DNA of 64,000 nt from Alitta virens. Its lineage: Eukaryota; Annelida; Polychaeta; Phyllodocida; Nereididae. Each line of letters starts with the position of its first letter. The stretch's first letter is position 1. Below, one piece after another: positions 23,165 to 32,718 of this stretch. A program made the position numbers and the translations under genes. The notes beneath the pieces were generated by a model. The model had not been told where the DNA came from. It made no database searches and was given only the letters and a program-made list of their open reading frames with translations. The DNA lies in NCBI GenBank assembly GCA_932294295.1, contig OW028575.1, forward strand, positions 19,348,058-19,412,057, written 5' to 3'.

Positions 23165-23567
23165 CCGGCAAACCGATTTTGATTAATTTTATAGGATCTA
23201 TTTCTTATTTTTTCGCTCAGACCTATTTTGGGGGATATTTTGACTATTTGGATATTGGTGCAGTCTTTTGGCAGTTGCATGGGGTGACCTTTATGCGCGT
23301 CATTCCTGTTACCAAGTTTATAAGGAAGCTATTTATATCACAGAAAAAAAGCTGGAAAGCAATTCTGAAAGCACTCCATTATTACAAAATGAAATGGAAA
23401 CTTTGATAATATTACCTGTATTTCCCTTCAGATATTGCATTAAGTTTCCCTAAATGTTAACCCTTTTACTGTCCTTCCTGTTACCGTTATAGCTGACATA
23501 ACCTTGGACTCTATGTCTGTGCTGAGGCAAATAAAAGACCCCACCCATGGGAAATGTGATCATTGCA

Positions 23568-23712
23568 TGGTGGACTCTCTTTCACCTCACCAATCAACCC
23601 TCAATAGTGTCAATAACTTGGTCTAGAGGGCTGCACTTTTATCTATCTATCTATCTATATATCGGACTATCTATCTATCTATATATCGGTCTATCTATCT
23701 ATCTATCTATCA
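23568..23712 (+). repeat. SINE-like repeat end with (CTAT)n tail
   Basis: CTCTTTCACCTCACCAATCA through TAGAGGGCTGCACT resembles 41390-41450, so this is an interspersed repeat. It ends in a CTAT array (23641-23711) interrupted twice by ATATCGG, as expected for a SINE or LINE microsatellite tail. Confidence 0.45.
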
Positions 23713-23874
23713 CCATGAAATATCTACTGCCTTTAAAATTTGATTTTCATATTTTAGAGATGGAATATTTCATTGTGTAGCTCTGTTTAGACTACATTAT
23801 CTTTTATTGACAATATTTTGGCTAATATTATATGGTTACAAGTCTAATAAATTCTTTAAAAACATTAAATATAG

Positions 23875-24684
23875 TTGATCCATAACATTGACACTGATAG
23901 CTACTGGGGCTGTGGCCCTGATCTAATGGGTCTCAATACGATGGGAACCCTACTTGAGCAGCTCAGACAAGATCTTAGAACTGAAGTACAGACTGCACCA
24001 CCTGAAACAGTCACTGTTTCCACCCAGCAGCACACAAATGTGCCTACACCCCATAATGAAGAACCACCCTCCAACCCAACTACAGCAATCCAAAAATCAG
24101 TCACTGCCCCATCATCTAATGTCTCAGGTGCTCAGCGTTTGCCGGTACCTGATGCACATGAACCAACGGTCCCGCCTGTGACTATCATTGGATATTCGAA
24201 TGCACGGAATATGGTAAACGTACTTGAAAAGAATGCTATAAATGCACAATCTTTCTTCTACCCCGGTGGAACCCTCGAGTACATCAGCACACGAATAAGA
24301 CACACAACAAATCGCTCTGACCCAAGTCACATTGTACTCATGGCTGGTGACATTGAAGTTGTCAATGGTATGTCTCCTGAGAAAATCAACTCTAACTATG
24401 AACGTCTAGTTCGTGAGGTCCGTCGTGTCTACCCCTGGTCCCGTCTCGTTCTGGTTGGGCTCACCATAACTGGTGACCAAAAAAGATGTAAAGCAACGCA
24501 AAGGCTGAATGCTCTGATGCAGCATCTAGCCTCAAATGAGCGTATGATCAGCTATGCCAATAAAAATAACGCCAAGCTTAAGGACAACATCCACCTGACA
24601 CACATGTTGAAGGTGGCTCTGGGTCACTGTATCACCAACATCATTAACAAGCCTCATCTAGACTACATCCAGAAATTTCGATGA
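23875..24684 (+). CDS. LINE ORF1, SGNH/GDSL-like esterase
   Basis: A 269-aa frame. After a Pro/Thr/Ser-rich N-terminal half (residues 35-100), an SGNH-hydrolase-like domain begins at VTIIGYSNARNM. This is the block I position, where the nucleophile Ser is kept but GDS has become GYS. VLMAGDIEVVNG takes the place of block III (normally GxND), and DNIHLT near the C terminus is a good block V (Asp and His of the triad). ORF1 esterases of CR1/L2 elements are thought to help ribonucleoprotein or membrane interaction during retrotransposition. The missing block III Asn makes this copy's activity doubtful. The stop at 24684 is followed by the ORF2 region. Confidence 0.7.
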   Translation: MIHNIDTDSYWGCGPDLMGLNTMGTLLEQLRQDLRTEVQTAPPETVTVSTQQHTNVPTPHNEEPPSNPTTAIQKSVTAPSSNVSGAQRLPVPDAHEPTVPPVTIIGYSNARNMVNVLEKNAINAQSFFYPGGTLEYISTRIRHTTNRSDPSHIVLMAGDIEVVNGMSPEKINSNYERLVREVRRVYPWSRLVLVGLTITGDQKRCKATQRLNALMQHLASNERMISYANKNNAKLKDNIHLTHMLKVALGHCITNIINKPHLDYIQKFR

Positions 24685-25044
24685 TCTGGTCTCAGCTGCC
24701 CTGCCTCCCCTAGACATCTCAACCTGCAACCACAACTCCATCACCACTGGTAATATTGGGGGGGGGGGGGGGGCACATGAAATATGCCTTAATCTTAATA
24801 ATAATGCTTCTCACCTTAAGTGCCAAGAAATGATTTTAACCCTGCAATAACCAATAGAAGTGTAATAAACATGACAGGTGTAAATGAACATAAAAAAGAT
24901 ATCCAGAACCTACAAAACCTAGAAAAGCAAAATGATAATACAATAACTACACATATTGATAACTGTGGTAGGCTTAGTCCTCATATTTCACTGCCTTCAG
25001 CAGAATAACCTAGAACTAATATATCCTTAGATAATATAAATGTA

Positions 25045-28000
25045 ATGTTCTGGAATGTTCAAGGGATTGGCAGTAAACTTGAACTGGAAAGCATACACAA
25101 AATTTCTGCTGATTGTGATATAATATTCCTCTTCGAAACTATGAAGCTAGATTCTTATAAGCCCTCCCTTCTAAACTACCAATACTTCCACTGTCAACGT
25201 AGGTATCGGCATCCGCGTGCAAGAAGGCCATCTGGTGGCATAGCAGTTTTGGTTAAAAACACCATAAACCATTTTGTTAAAATTGAAAAGATCAATGAAC
25301 AGGTAATATGGCTAAGCATAACACAAAAACACCAACCCCCTCTAATCATTGGAGGTACATATATACCACCTGCTGGCTCCAAAATCTACCTAAATACCAA
25401 TATAAATGATATCTTTCAAACTCTACAACAAGATATTGCTAATTTCCTGCTACGCACTCCACTAGTTGCTCTTTGTGGAGACTTTAACAGCCGAACTGGT
25501 GGACTAAATGATACAATCCAGAATATTGATGGTAGGGATCCTGACTTTGTAATAAACTTAAATGATGCAACCGAACAATCAAGTACAACTCATAACCCCA
25601 CTTGGCACACTAAACCAAGGCAAACTAAAGATAAATCTCATAATAGCTTTGGTAAAGACCTTATACAATTGTGCAGAAGTAGTGATATGAGAATCCTGAA
25701 TGGTTTTATAAATGCACAAAACACTGATGACTTCACCTGCTATGCTCCCCTAGGTAAAAGTACTGTAGATTACCTGATCAGCACTCACTTATTGAGTGAT
25801 CTACTTTGTAAATTCGAAATCTGTCCAAAGCTAGTGGAATCAGATCACACACCCCTGTTCTTCTCAATCCTTATTGATACACCACAGTTAGAAACCAACC
25901 ACAGTAGGCCTAAAAATGTGAATAAGTCACAAAAAGATAGGCGATTCTGTTATGTATTTGAAAAAGACAGAATAAATGCCTACAAAAGGCATTTAAAAAG
26001 TGATATAACACAAGATAAACTCCTTGCTATAACAACAAACATTGCAGATAATGCAGAATCAGATATTTTAATACACTCAGCTTATGACTATTTACAAAGT
26101 AGTATACAGGCAGTATTCAAAAAGAAATATTATCGCCCAGCTAAAAACACCTTTCCCATTAATGCGTGGTATGATCAAAAATGTAAATCAGCAAGAAAAG
26201 CTGCTAATGAATATGCTAAAACACATGATCTGAACATTACAACACATTATCAAAAATACAAGCTACTGTACAAAATATACAAAAGCACAATTCAAAGAAA
26301 GAAAAGATTACACCAAAAATTAAATAGGGATAAATTAGATAACCTTCATACCACTAACCAAACTGACTGTTGGAAATTGTGGAATAAACTTACACTTAAA
26401 AGAAGCACAATACACAACCAACCAGACATTGACACATTCAATGAATATTTTACTGGTCAATCACATCCACCTGCTGTCAGCTACTTTGACCATGATCATA
26501 TGTAGAAATTGAGCATTACATAAATCAAATAATAAATGCTATGCCTACTGACAAGGTTGCAGAACACATCTGCGATAGTGCTATCACAGAGGCTGAAGTA
26601 ACTTTACATATTAAAAAACTAAAAAATAATAAAGCTCCAGGGATAGATGGCATTACTGGGGAATTCTATAAATATGTCCCAGATGAACTTGTAGTACCTC
26701 TCTGTACAATTTTTAACTACATTTTTGATAAAGGTGATTATCCATCCCAATGGGCAGAGGGGATTATTAATGCACTCCACAAAAAGGGTGAACACTCTAA
26801 TCCTGATAACTATAGGAAAATTACTATAACAGTTGCCATGGCTAAAATATTTGATTCCATTCTCAATGCTAGACTCTACTTTAAGAATGATGCTATGTCC
26901 CGAGATGACCAATTTCAGTTTGGTTTCACACCTTCCCGGGGAACGAATGACTGTGTGTTTGTAATAGATACCATAATTAGACACCAACGATATTTTAAGC
27001 AACCTGTATATCTGTGCTTTGTGGACTTTACAAAGGCCTTTGATTACATTAATAGAAATGCACTTTATTATAAATTTTACAAACAACAAATGGGGGGCAA
27101 GATGCTTAAAATCATAATAAGCATGTTGGATAAAGCACAAGCAAAAGTTTACCAAATGGGAAAATTTGGTGCCCCGATTGATAGTATCTTTGGCGTACTG
27201 CAAGGAGGCATTCTAAGTCCAAAACTCTTCAATGAATTCATGTATGATCTTTCAAAATACCTAAATGTACACAATGGAATAGGAATAGATGGCACACATT
27301 TCACACACCTGCTTTATGCAGACGACATAGTCCTCATGTCTGGATCAGCTGCAGGCCTGCAAAGTAGTATCAATTCCCTGCACAATTTCTGTGTTAAATG
27401 GCACCTCATTGTAAATACGACTAAAACTAAAGTTGTGCAAATCGATAACATAAAACCAGTCAACTTCAGATATAATAACCAAAACATTGAAAATGTAGAC
27501 TCTTACAAATATCTCGGCCACATAATAAACGACCAGAAAAGCACTCATGGTAAGATGCCTGAATATCTTGTAACACAAGCCCAAAGAGCACTCTTTGCGC
27601 TTCAGGGTAAAATGAAGCCCTGCCTGGGCCATATCTCTCCTGCACTTGCTATTAAAATGTTTGACAGCTACATACTACCAATTCTAGAATACAACAGCAT
27701 GTTTTGGGCCCGCAACTTACAAATTCCTGAAATGGAGAAATTACAACTGGGATACCTAAAAAACATACTAAATGTAAGAAAACAAACACCAACACTGGCT
27801 GTATATGCGGAAACAGGAAGATTCCCTCTTTTAATTAGACAAAAACTAAGTACAGTAAACTATTGGGCCAGACTTTCTAAATTACCAAATTATGACATCC
27901 TGAATAAATGTCTAAAAATACAAGAAAAACTACACCTAAAGGGCCAGAACAACTGGTACAGTAAAGCAATGCAGATGCTAAGATAACAGATTGGCAATCT

Positions 28001-28492
28001 ATAGACCCTAACATGTTAGTAAAAGAGATAAAACTAAATTTATACACTAATGAACAATCCAGAATTCTAAAGGAAATAAATGACAGCGAAAAACAACCTA
28101 AACTAAGAACCTACAAGCTATTTAAAACCACTTACTGTCTCGAACCTTATTTGACTTTAAATCTCCCAAAGAAAATATACAATAACATAGCTCGATTTAG
28201 AGTAAGCTCTCATTGCCTAAAAATTGAAATGGGTAGACATGAAAGGCCCAAATTACCATTAGAAGAAAGAAAATGTGATAAATGTAACTCCGATGAAATA
28301 GAAGATGAATTGCACTCCCTTCTAATATGTATCAAAAACATAACCCCAAGAACTACACTGTTTTTCAAAGCAGCTGATATAATTGCTAACTTTGATAGTC
28401 TAAACAACAATCAAAAATTCCAAACATTAATGTCAGCTAAAGAACCAGAAATAATACATGCGTTGGGAAATTTTTTGAACAAAGTCATGTAA
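25045..28492 (+). pseudogene. LINE ORF2: endonuclease + reverse transcriptase, two frameshifts
   Basis: The first segment (25045-26505) is an apurinic-like endonuclease: NVQG at the start, FLFETM, CGDFNSRTG and ESDHTPLFF carry the expected Asn, Glu, Asp/Asn and His residues. A one-base loss near 26500 moves the frame into the second segment (26541-27986). This holds reverse-transcriptase motifs APGIDGITGEFYK, VDFTKAFDYINR, LQGGILSPKLF and the catalytic YADD. A second single-base change near 27985 leads into the third segment (28013-28492). That ends with KCDKCNSDEIEDELHSLLIC, a C-x2-C-x8-H-x4-C knuckle typical of this LINE group. The functional protein would be one polyprotein; this copy is inactive. 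Confidence 0.85.
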
Positions 28493-29211
28493 TGTATATT
28501 TTATTCATACTGTGCCCCCCCCCCCCTTCCCCCTCACCCCTCCTCCAACACCGGACACTGCAGAGTCCCAGGGTCAGTGCATCACTGCTCTGGTGACTCA
28601 ACCATCAACTAGACTCTACACATTCCCAGGGTCAGTGCATCACTGCTCTGGTGATCTGCAATCATCTTCCACACCCTATCACAGACTGACAATTAACAAT
28701 CCGCTGTCGTAGTCCTAGAGGTCAGTGCAACACTGCTCTGGTGACTCCAGCACACTTGGACTCTCTCCTGAACTATTTTACAAAAACAGTATTATACTAT
28801 GTTCAAATCTACATGTAAAAGGAGCGGGTCTCTTCAACTGTCTCTAAAAAATGAAAGAACTGGGACCAGACATCGATTTGTTAATAGTACTATATTCGCT
28901 CTTATTCAGTTTTCTGTACATATTCTGTAGTCTTTACCTATGTAGTATTTGTAGTGAATGTTTTGTAGCTTTCTATTTTTGTTGTTTTGACACATGTATC
29001 AACTCATGATATTGAGATTGTCAATAAAATTTATATATATATATATATAATGTAAATGCAGCATCTCTAATATCAGCATAATATTCTTCTTTACTCAAGG
29101 GGTAGTTATACTTTTATTGTGGTTTTTACAGTATCCATTCACTAATTAGTATCTATACTGTGTTGCATTGCAACTTTATAATGCAGTACATTTCTTATTT
29201 TGCCCCCCCCC
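27744..29211 (+). repeat. Tandem duplication unit 1 (LINE 3' end plus flank)
   Basis: The unit starts at CAACTGGG inside the reverse-transcriptase C-terminal region. It runs through the 3' UTR, the TA tail and about 160 bases of non-LINE flank, and ends in a C run. The offset to the second unit is 1468 bases before the 3' UTR C run and 1466 after it. Confidence 0.92.
28550..28760 (+). repeat. Three hairpin-forming repeats in the LINE 3' UTR
   Basis: CAGGGTCAGTGCATCACTGC with CTCTGGTGA occurs twice and AGGTCAGTGCAACACTGC with CTCTGGTGA once. Each contains CAGTG...CACTG and CCAG...CTGG pairings that could form a stem-loop. The LINE copy at 17514-17532 has GGGTCAGCGCAACGTTGCC at the corresponding place, which also folds. 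Such 3' hairpins guide reverse-transcriptase recognition in L2-like elements; that role is inferred here. Confidence 0.55.
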
Positions 29212-30677
29212 CAACTGGGATACCTAAAAAACATACTAAATGTAAGAAAACAAACACCAACACTGGCTGTATATGCGGAAACAGGAAGATTCCCTCTTTT
29301 AATTAGACAAAAACTAAGTACAGTAAACTATTGGGCCAGACTTTCTAAATTACCAAATTATGACATCCTGAATAAATGTATAAAAATACAAGAAAAACTA
29401 CACCTAAAGGGCCAGAACAACTGGTACAGTAAAGCAATGCAGATGCTAAGATAACAGATTGGCAATCTATAGACCCTAACATGTTAGTAAAAGAGATAAA
29501 ACTAAATTTATACACTAATGAACAATCCAGAATTCTAAAGGAAATAAATGACAGCGAAAAACAACCTAAACTAAGAACCTACAAGCTATTTAAAACCACT
29601 TACTGTCTCGAACCTTATTTGACTTTAAATCTCCCAAAGAAAATATACAATAACATAGCTCGATTTAGAGTAAGCTCTCATTGCCTAAAAATTGAAATGG
29701 GTAGACATGAAAGGCCCAAATTACCATTAGAAGAAAGAAAATGTGATAAATGTAACTCCGATGAAATAGAAGATGAATTGCACTCCCTTCTAATATGTAT
29801 CAAAAACATAACCCCAAGAACTACACTGTTTTTCAAAGCAGCTGATATAATTGCTAACTTTGATAGTCTAAACAACAATCAAAAATTCCAAACATTAATG
29901 TCAGCTAAAGAACCAGAAATAATACATGCGTTGGGAAATTTTTTGAACAAAGTCATGTAATGTATATTTTATTCATACTGTGCCCCCCCCCCTTCCCCCT
30001 CACCCCTCCTCCAACACCGGACACTGCAGAGTCCCAGGGTCAGTGCATCACTGCTCTGGTGACTCAACCATCAACTAGACTCTACACATTCCCAGGGTCA
30101 GTGCATCACTGCTCTGGTGATCTGCAATCATCTTCCACACCCTATCACAGACTGACAATTAACAATCCGCTGTCGTAGTCCTAGAGGTCAGTGCAACACT
30201 GCTCTGGTGACTCCAGCACACTTGGACTCTCTCCTGAACTATTTTACAAAAACAGTATTATACTATGTTCAAATCTACATGTAAAAGGAGCGGGTCTCTT
30301 CAACTGTCTCTAAAAAATGAAAGAACTGGGACCAGACATCGATTTGTTAATAGTACTATATTCGCTCTTATTCAGTTTTCTGTACATATTCTGTAGTCTT
30401 TACCTATGTAGTATTTGTAGTGAATGTTTTGTAGCTTTCTATTTTTGTTGTTTTGACACATGTATCAACTCATGATATTGAGATTGTCAATAAAATTTAT
30501 ATATATATATATATAATGTAAATGCAGCATCTCTAATATCAGCATAATATTCTTCTTTACTCAAGGGGTAGTTATACTTTTATTGTGGTTTTTACAGTAT
30601 CCATTCACTAATTAGTATCTATACTGTGTTGCATTGCAACTTTATAATGCAGTACATTTCTTATTTTGCCCCCCCCC
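29212..30677 (+). repeat. Tandem duplication unit 2 (LINE 3' end plus flank)
   Basis: An almost exact copy of 27744-29211, including the frame break near 29453 and the three 3' UTR hairpin repeats. I noticed one substitution (C to A at about 29380) and a shorter C run (about 29992). Both ends fall at C runs. The open frames 29200-29454 and 29481-29960 are the copied ORF2 tail, not genes. The near-identity means a very recent event or an assembly artefact. Confidence 0.92.
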
Positions 30678-30770
30678 CCCCCACCCAATTAATAAGTTCA
30701 GAGGTCTACAGTGAAAGAAAAATTATACTTATGCCAAATTTCATTGTTTAAATTGAAATTAGTCAAGGGA

Positions 30771-31010
30771 AGGCTGCTGCAGCAGCCTATGTTTTATACA
30801 AGCAGTTCTGAATAGCGTAACATGACACTTGGGTACCTCTCACCTCCCTCTAATGTGCCTGGAGTTATCCTGTTTTGTAAAGCATCATTCACCCAGAATT
30901 GGTCATCATCACAGAGTTCAGTGACCGTTCCACGTTTTTGGTGTCTCCGCTGCAACCTGCTAATGACACTCTGCGACATTCCAAACTTATTATGGCAATG
31001 TTGCTAAATT
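30771..31010 (-). pseudogene. Tc1-like transposase N-terminal scrap
   Basis: On the minus strand, KFGMSQSVISRLQRRHQKRG and then TVTE matches the second helix-turn-helix region typical of Tc1/mariner transposases. After TVTE the usual RPRSGRP linker is absent, the sequence becomes unrelated, and the frame ends near 30794. No DDE catalytic domain is found nearby. It is a short remnant. The perfect palindrome AGGCTGCTGCAGCAGCCT lies at its left edge. Confidence 0.45.
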
Positions 31011-31524
31011 GCCAAGTGCCGTCTTTGACTCAGGATGTCAAAATCAGCATGGAATATTACAGAAGACCATTTATATAGATATAGTCGATGAAACAGAACG
31101 TTTAAGGACACAAATAGCATAGACATGTGTTCTGACTTCTACTGCTGACCCCCTTGTTAATGTAAACTCTGTTTGGCAATAAGTACTGTGAGTATGTACA
31201 AAGAGAGTATATGGAATTTGGATTGTATCATCGCAAATATTTTTGGTCAAATATGTTGGTGACCCAGTACATTCACATATCAGATAGAGTTATTAACTGT
31301 GTTGGAAACTTGTTCTATATTGTCACTAATGCCGATCGAAGGATGTTCAAATTGATCACTCACTTTTGAACTTCTATTGTTTTGCACACTGGATGATCCA
31401 GGTCAACATATCATGACTTCAATTGAATTGTCATTATCTGATTTACATCTGGAACATTATCTTTAGCCAGCTGACAAAACGTTTGGCTCTAATATGTCGA
31501 GAACAATTCTATAAAGTCTCTGTC

Positions 31525-32718
31525 ATGGATAGCAATAGTTTTGTCATCTTGCTGTTCCTGTATGTGGCAGGATTCCTGTTCCTAGTCGTTTTTGTTGAGA
31601 TATTTACAAAACTAGCCACTGGATCACTGGTTATAGCTGTTATTTTGTACCTCATCAAATCCAGATTCTTCACAAAGGATCGATTGCCATTTTTATGCCA
31701 TGCAGAGACACGGCTGGCCAATCATGTTATTCAACACTGCAAAAGACTAAGGGAGCCATTCAGACCTCCATATTGGGCAAGGAATCATCACGTCCAGACG
31801 ATACTTCCTGCGATGCTACCTAAACCAGACTTCAAATTCAAGAGGGAGTTTTTTGATTTGAATGATGGAGGAGTTCTCGCACTGGATTATGGTATATCTG
31901 GAACGGACTCTCTCAAGTCTAACTCTCCAGTTCTTCTTATTGTGCCAGGACTAAATGGTGATGCAGATTCTGTTGCTCATTTGTGCAGAATAGCAGTCTG
32001 CAGAGGTTTTTTTCCTGTGGTATATAACAAACGCGGACACGCAGAAACACCTCTCACAACCCCGAAAATGCTAAGTTCCGGCGATCCCAGTGACTTGCGT
32101 GAAGCTGTCCAGTTCCTTAAAAAGGCTAACCCTCACTCAGAGATTGCTGCAGCAGCCTATAGTGCAGGGTCTCTTTTACTTCGATCATACTTAGGAGAGT
32201 ATGGAGCATCTTGTGGTATAACTGTTGCTGTTTGCAATAGCCCTGGGTACCAGCATCAAAGGCTTTTCCAAAAACTTATACAACCTTATGACTTTGTCCT
32301 GCTCAAAGGGTTAAAACAAACGCTTCGAAGACATCAATCCGTGCTTTCAGAAGTTATTGATGTTGATGCTGTATTCAGAGCAAGGCGTGTTCTTGAATTT
32401 GAAGAGCTTCTTTACTGCAAAATGTTCAGTTACAAGGACATGGATGAATACTGTAACATCAACGACTCTCCCGAGAAAGTGGCAAAGGCGGTGACTCCTT
32501 TTCTTTGCATAAACAGTGCTGATGATCCCATCTGCATTAAGGAGCTTTTTCCATATGACTTCTTCCAGAAACAGTCAAATGTAATGTTAGCTGTGACATC
32601 CGAAGGTGGCCATTGTGGATTTGTTGAGAGATCCACTTGGAGCCATTGGGCTGATGAACTGGCTCTTGACTACATTGAGGCTGTGATGGACTTCAATAAA
32701 ACTCAGAAAATGGTTTAA
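31525..32718 (+). CDS. ABHD15: ABHD15-like alpha/beta hydrolase, copy B
   Basis: A single-exon 397-aa paralogue of the gene at 19856, in the same orientation 10.5 kb downstream. I choose the ATG giving MDSNSFVILL by alignment; the 31423 ATG would add 34 residues without counterpart in copy A. A long hydrophobic stretch (residues 6-27) and a second (33-45) form the anchor. PGLNGDA (141-147), Asp333/334 in SADDP and His363 in GGHCGF are kept. The nucleophile elbow is AYSAG (Ser213), so the first Gly of GxSxG is Ala. This is tolerated in some hydrolases but could alter activity. Divergence from copy A across most of the protein shows an old duplication, except for the converted patch. Confidence 0.86.
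   Translation: MDSNSFVILLFLYVAGFLFLVVFVEIFTKLATGSLVIAVILYLIKSRFFTKDRLPFLCHAETRLANHVIQHCKRLREPFRPPYWARNHHVQTILPAMLPKPDFKFKREFFDLNDGGVLALDYGISGTDSLKSNSPVLLIVPGLNGDADSVAHLCRIAVCRGFFPVVYNKRGHAETPLTTPKMLSSGDPSDLREAVQFLKKANPHSEIAAAAYSAGSLLLRSYLGEYGASCGITVAVCNSPGYQHQRLFQKLIQPYDFVLLKGLKQTLRRHQSVLSEVIDVDAVFRARRVLEFEELLYCKMFSYKDMDEYCNINDSPEKVAKAVTPFLCINSADDPICIKELFPYDFFQKQSNVMLAVTSEGGHCGFVERSTWSHWADELALDYIEAVMDFNKTQKMV
31699..31848 (+). repeat. Converted patch, partner of 20009-20158
   Basis: It encodes HAETRLANHVIQHCK through the KFKRE region in both genes. Two shorter near-identical stretches also occur (about 30 bases at 32508 versus 20818, and about 38 bases at 32602 versus 20914), over SADDPIC and the catalytic-His region. 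Confidence 0.72.

Larger units (their letters stand above)
23875..29051 (+). mobile_element. Near-full-length CR1/L2-like non-LTR retrotransposon, frameshifted
   Basis: Order: ORF1 with an SGNH-type esterase domain, a 360-base spacer with a run of 16 G, then ORF2 with an endonuclease, reverse transcriptase and C-terminal zinc-knuckle-like motif. The 3' UTR ends GTCAATAAAATT followed by (TA)n. A microsatellite-like tail rather than poly(A), and an esterase in ORF1, are typical of the CR1/L2 group. ORF2 is broken by two single-base frame changes, near 26500 and near 27985, so this copy cannot move by itself. The 5' end is uncertain: ORF1 lacks an obvious N-terminal coiled coil or PHD finger. 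Related pieces lie at 16610, 29212 and 62779. Confidence 0.88.

Noticed and set aside
26619..27203. 194-codon minus-strand frame
   Set aside because: Antisense shadow of the LINE reverse transcriptase.
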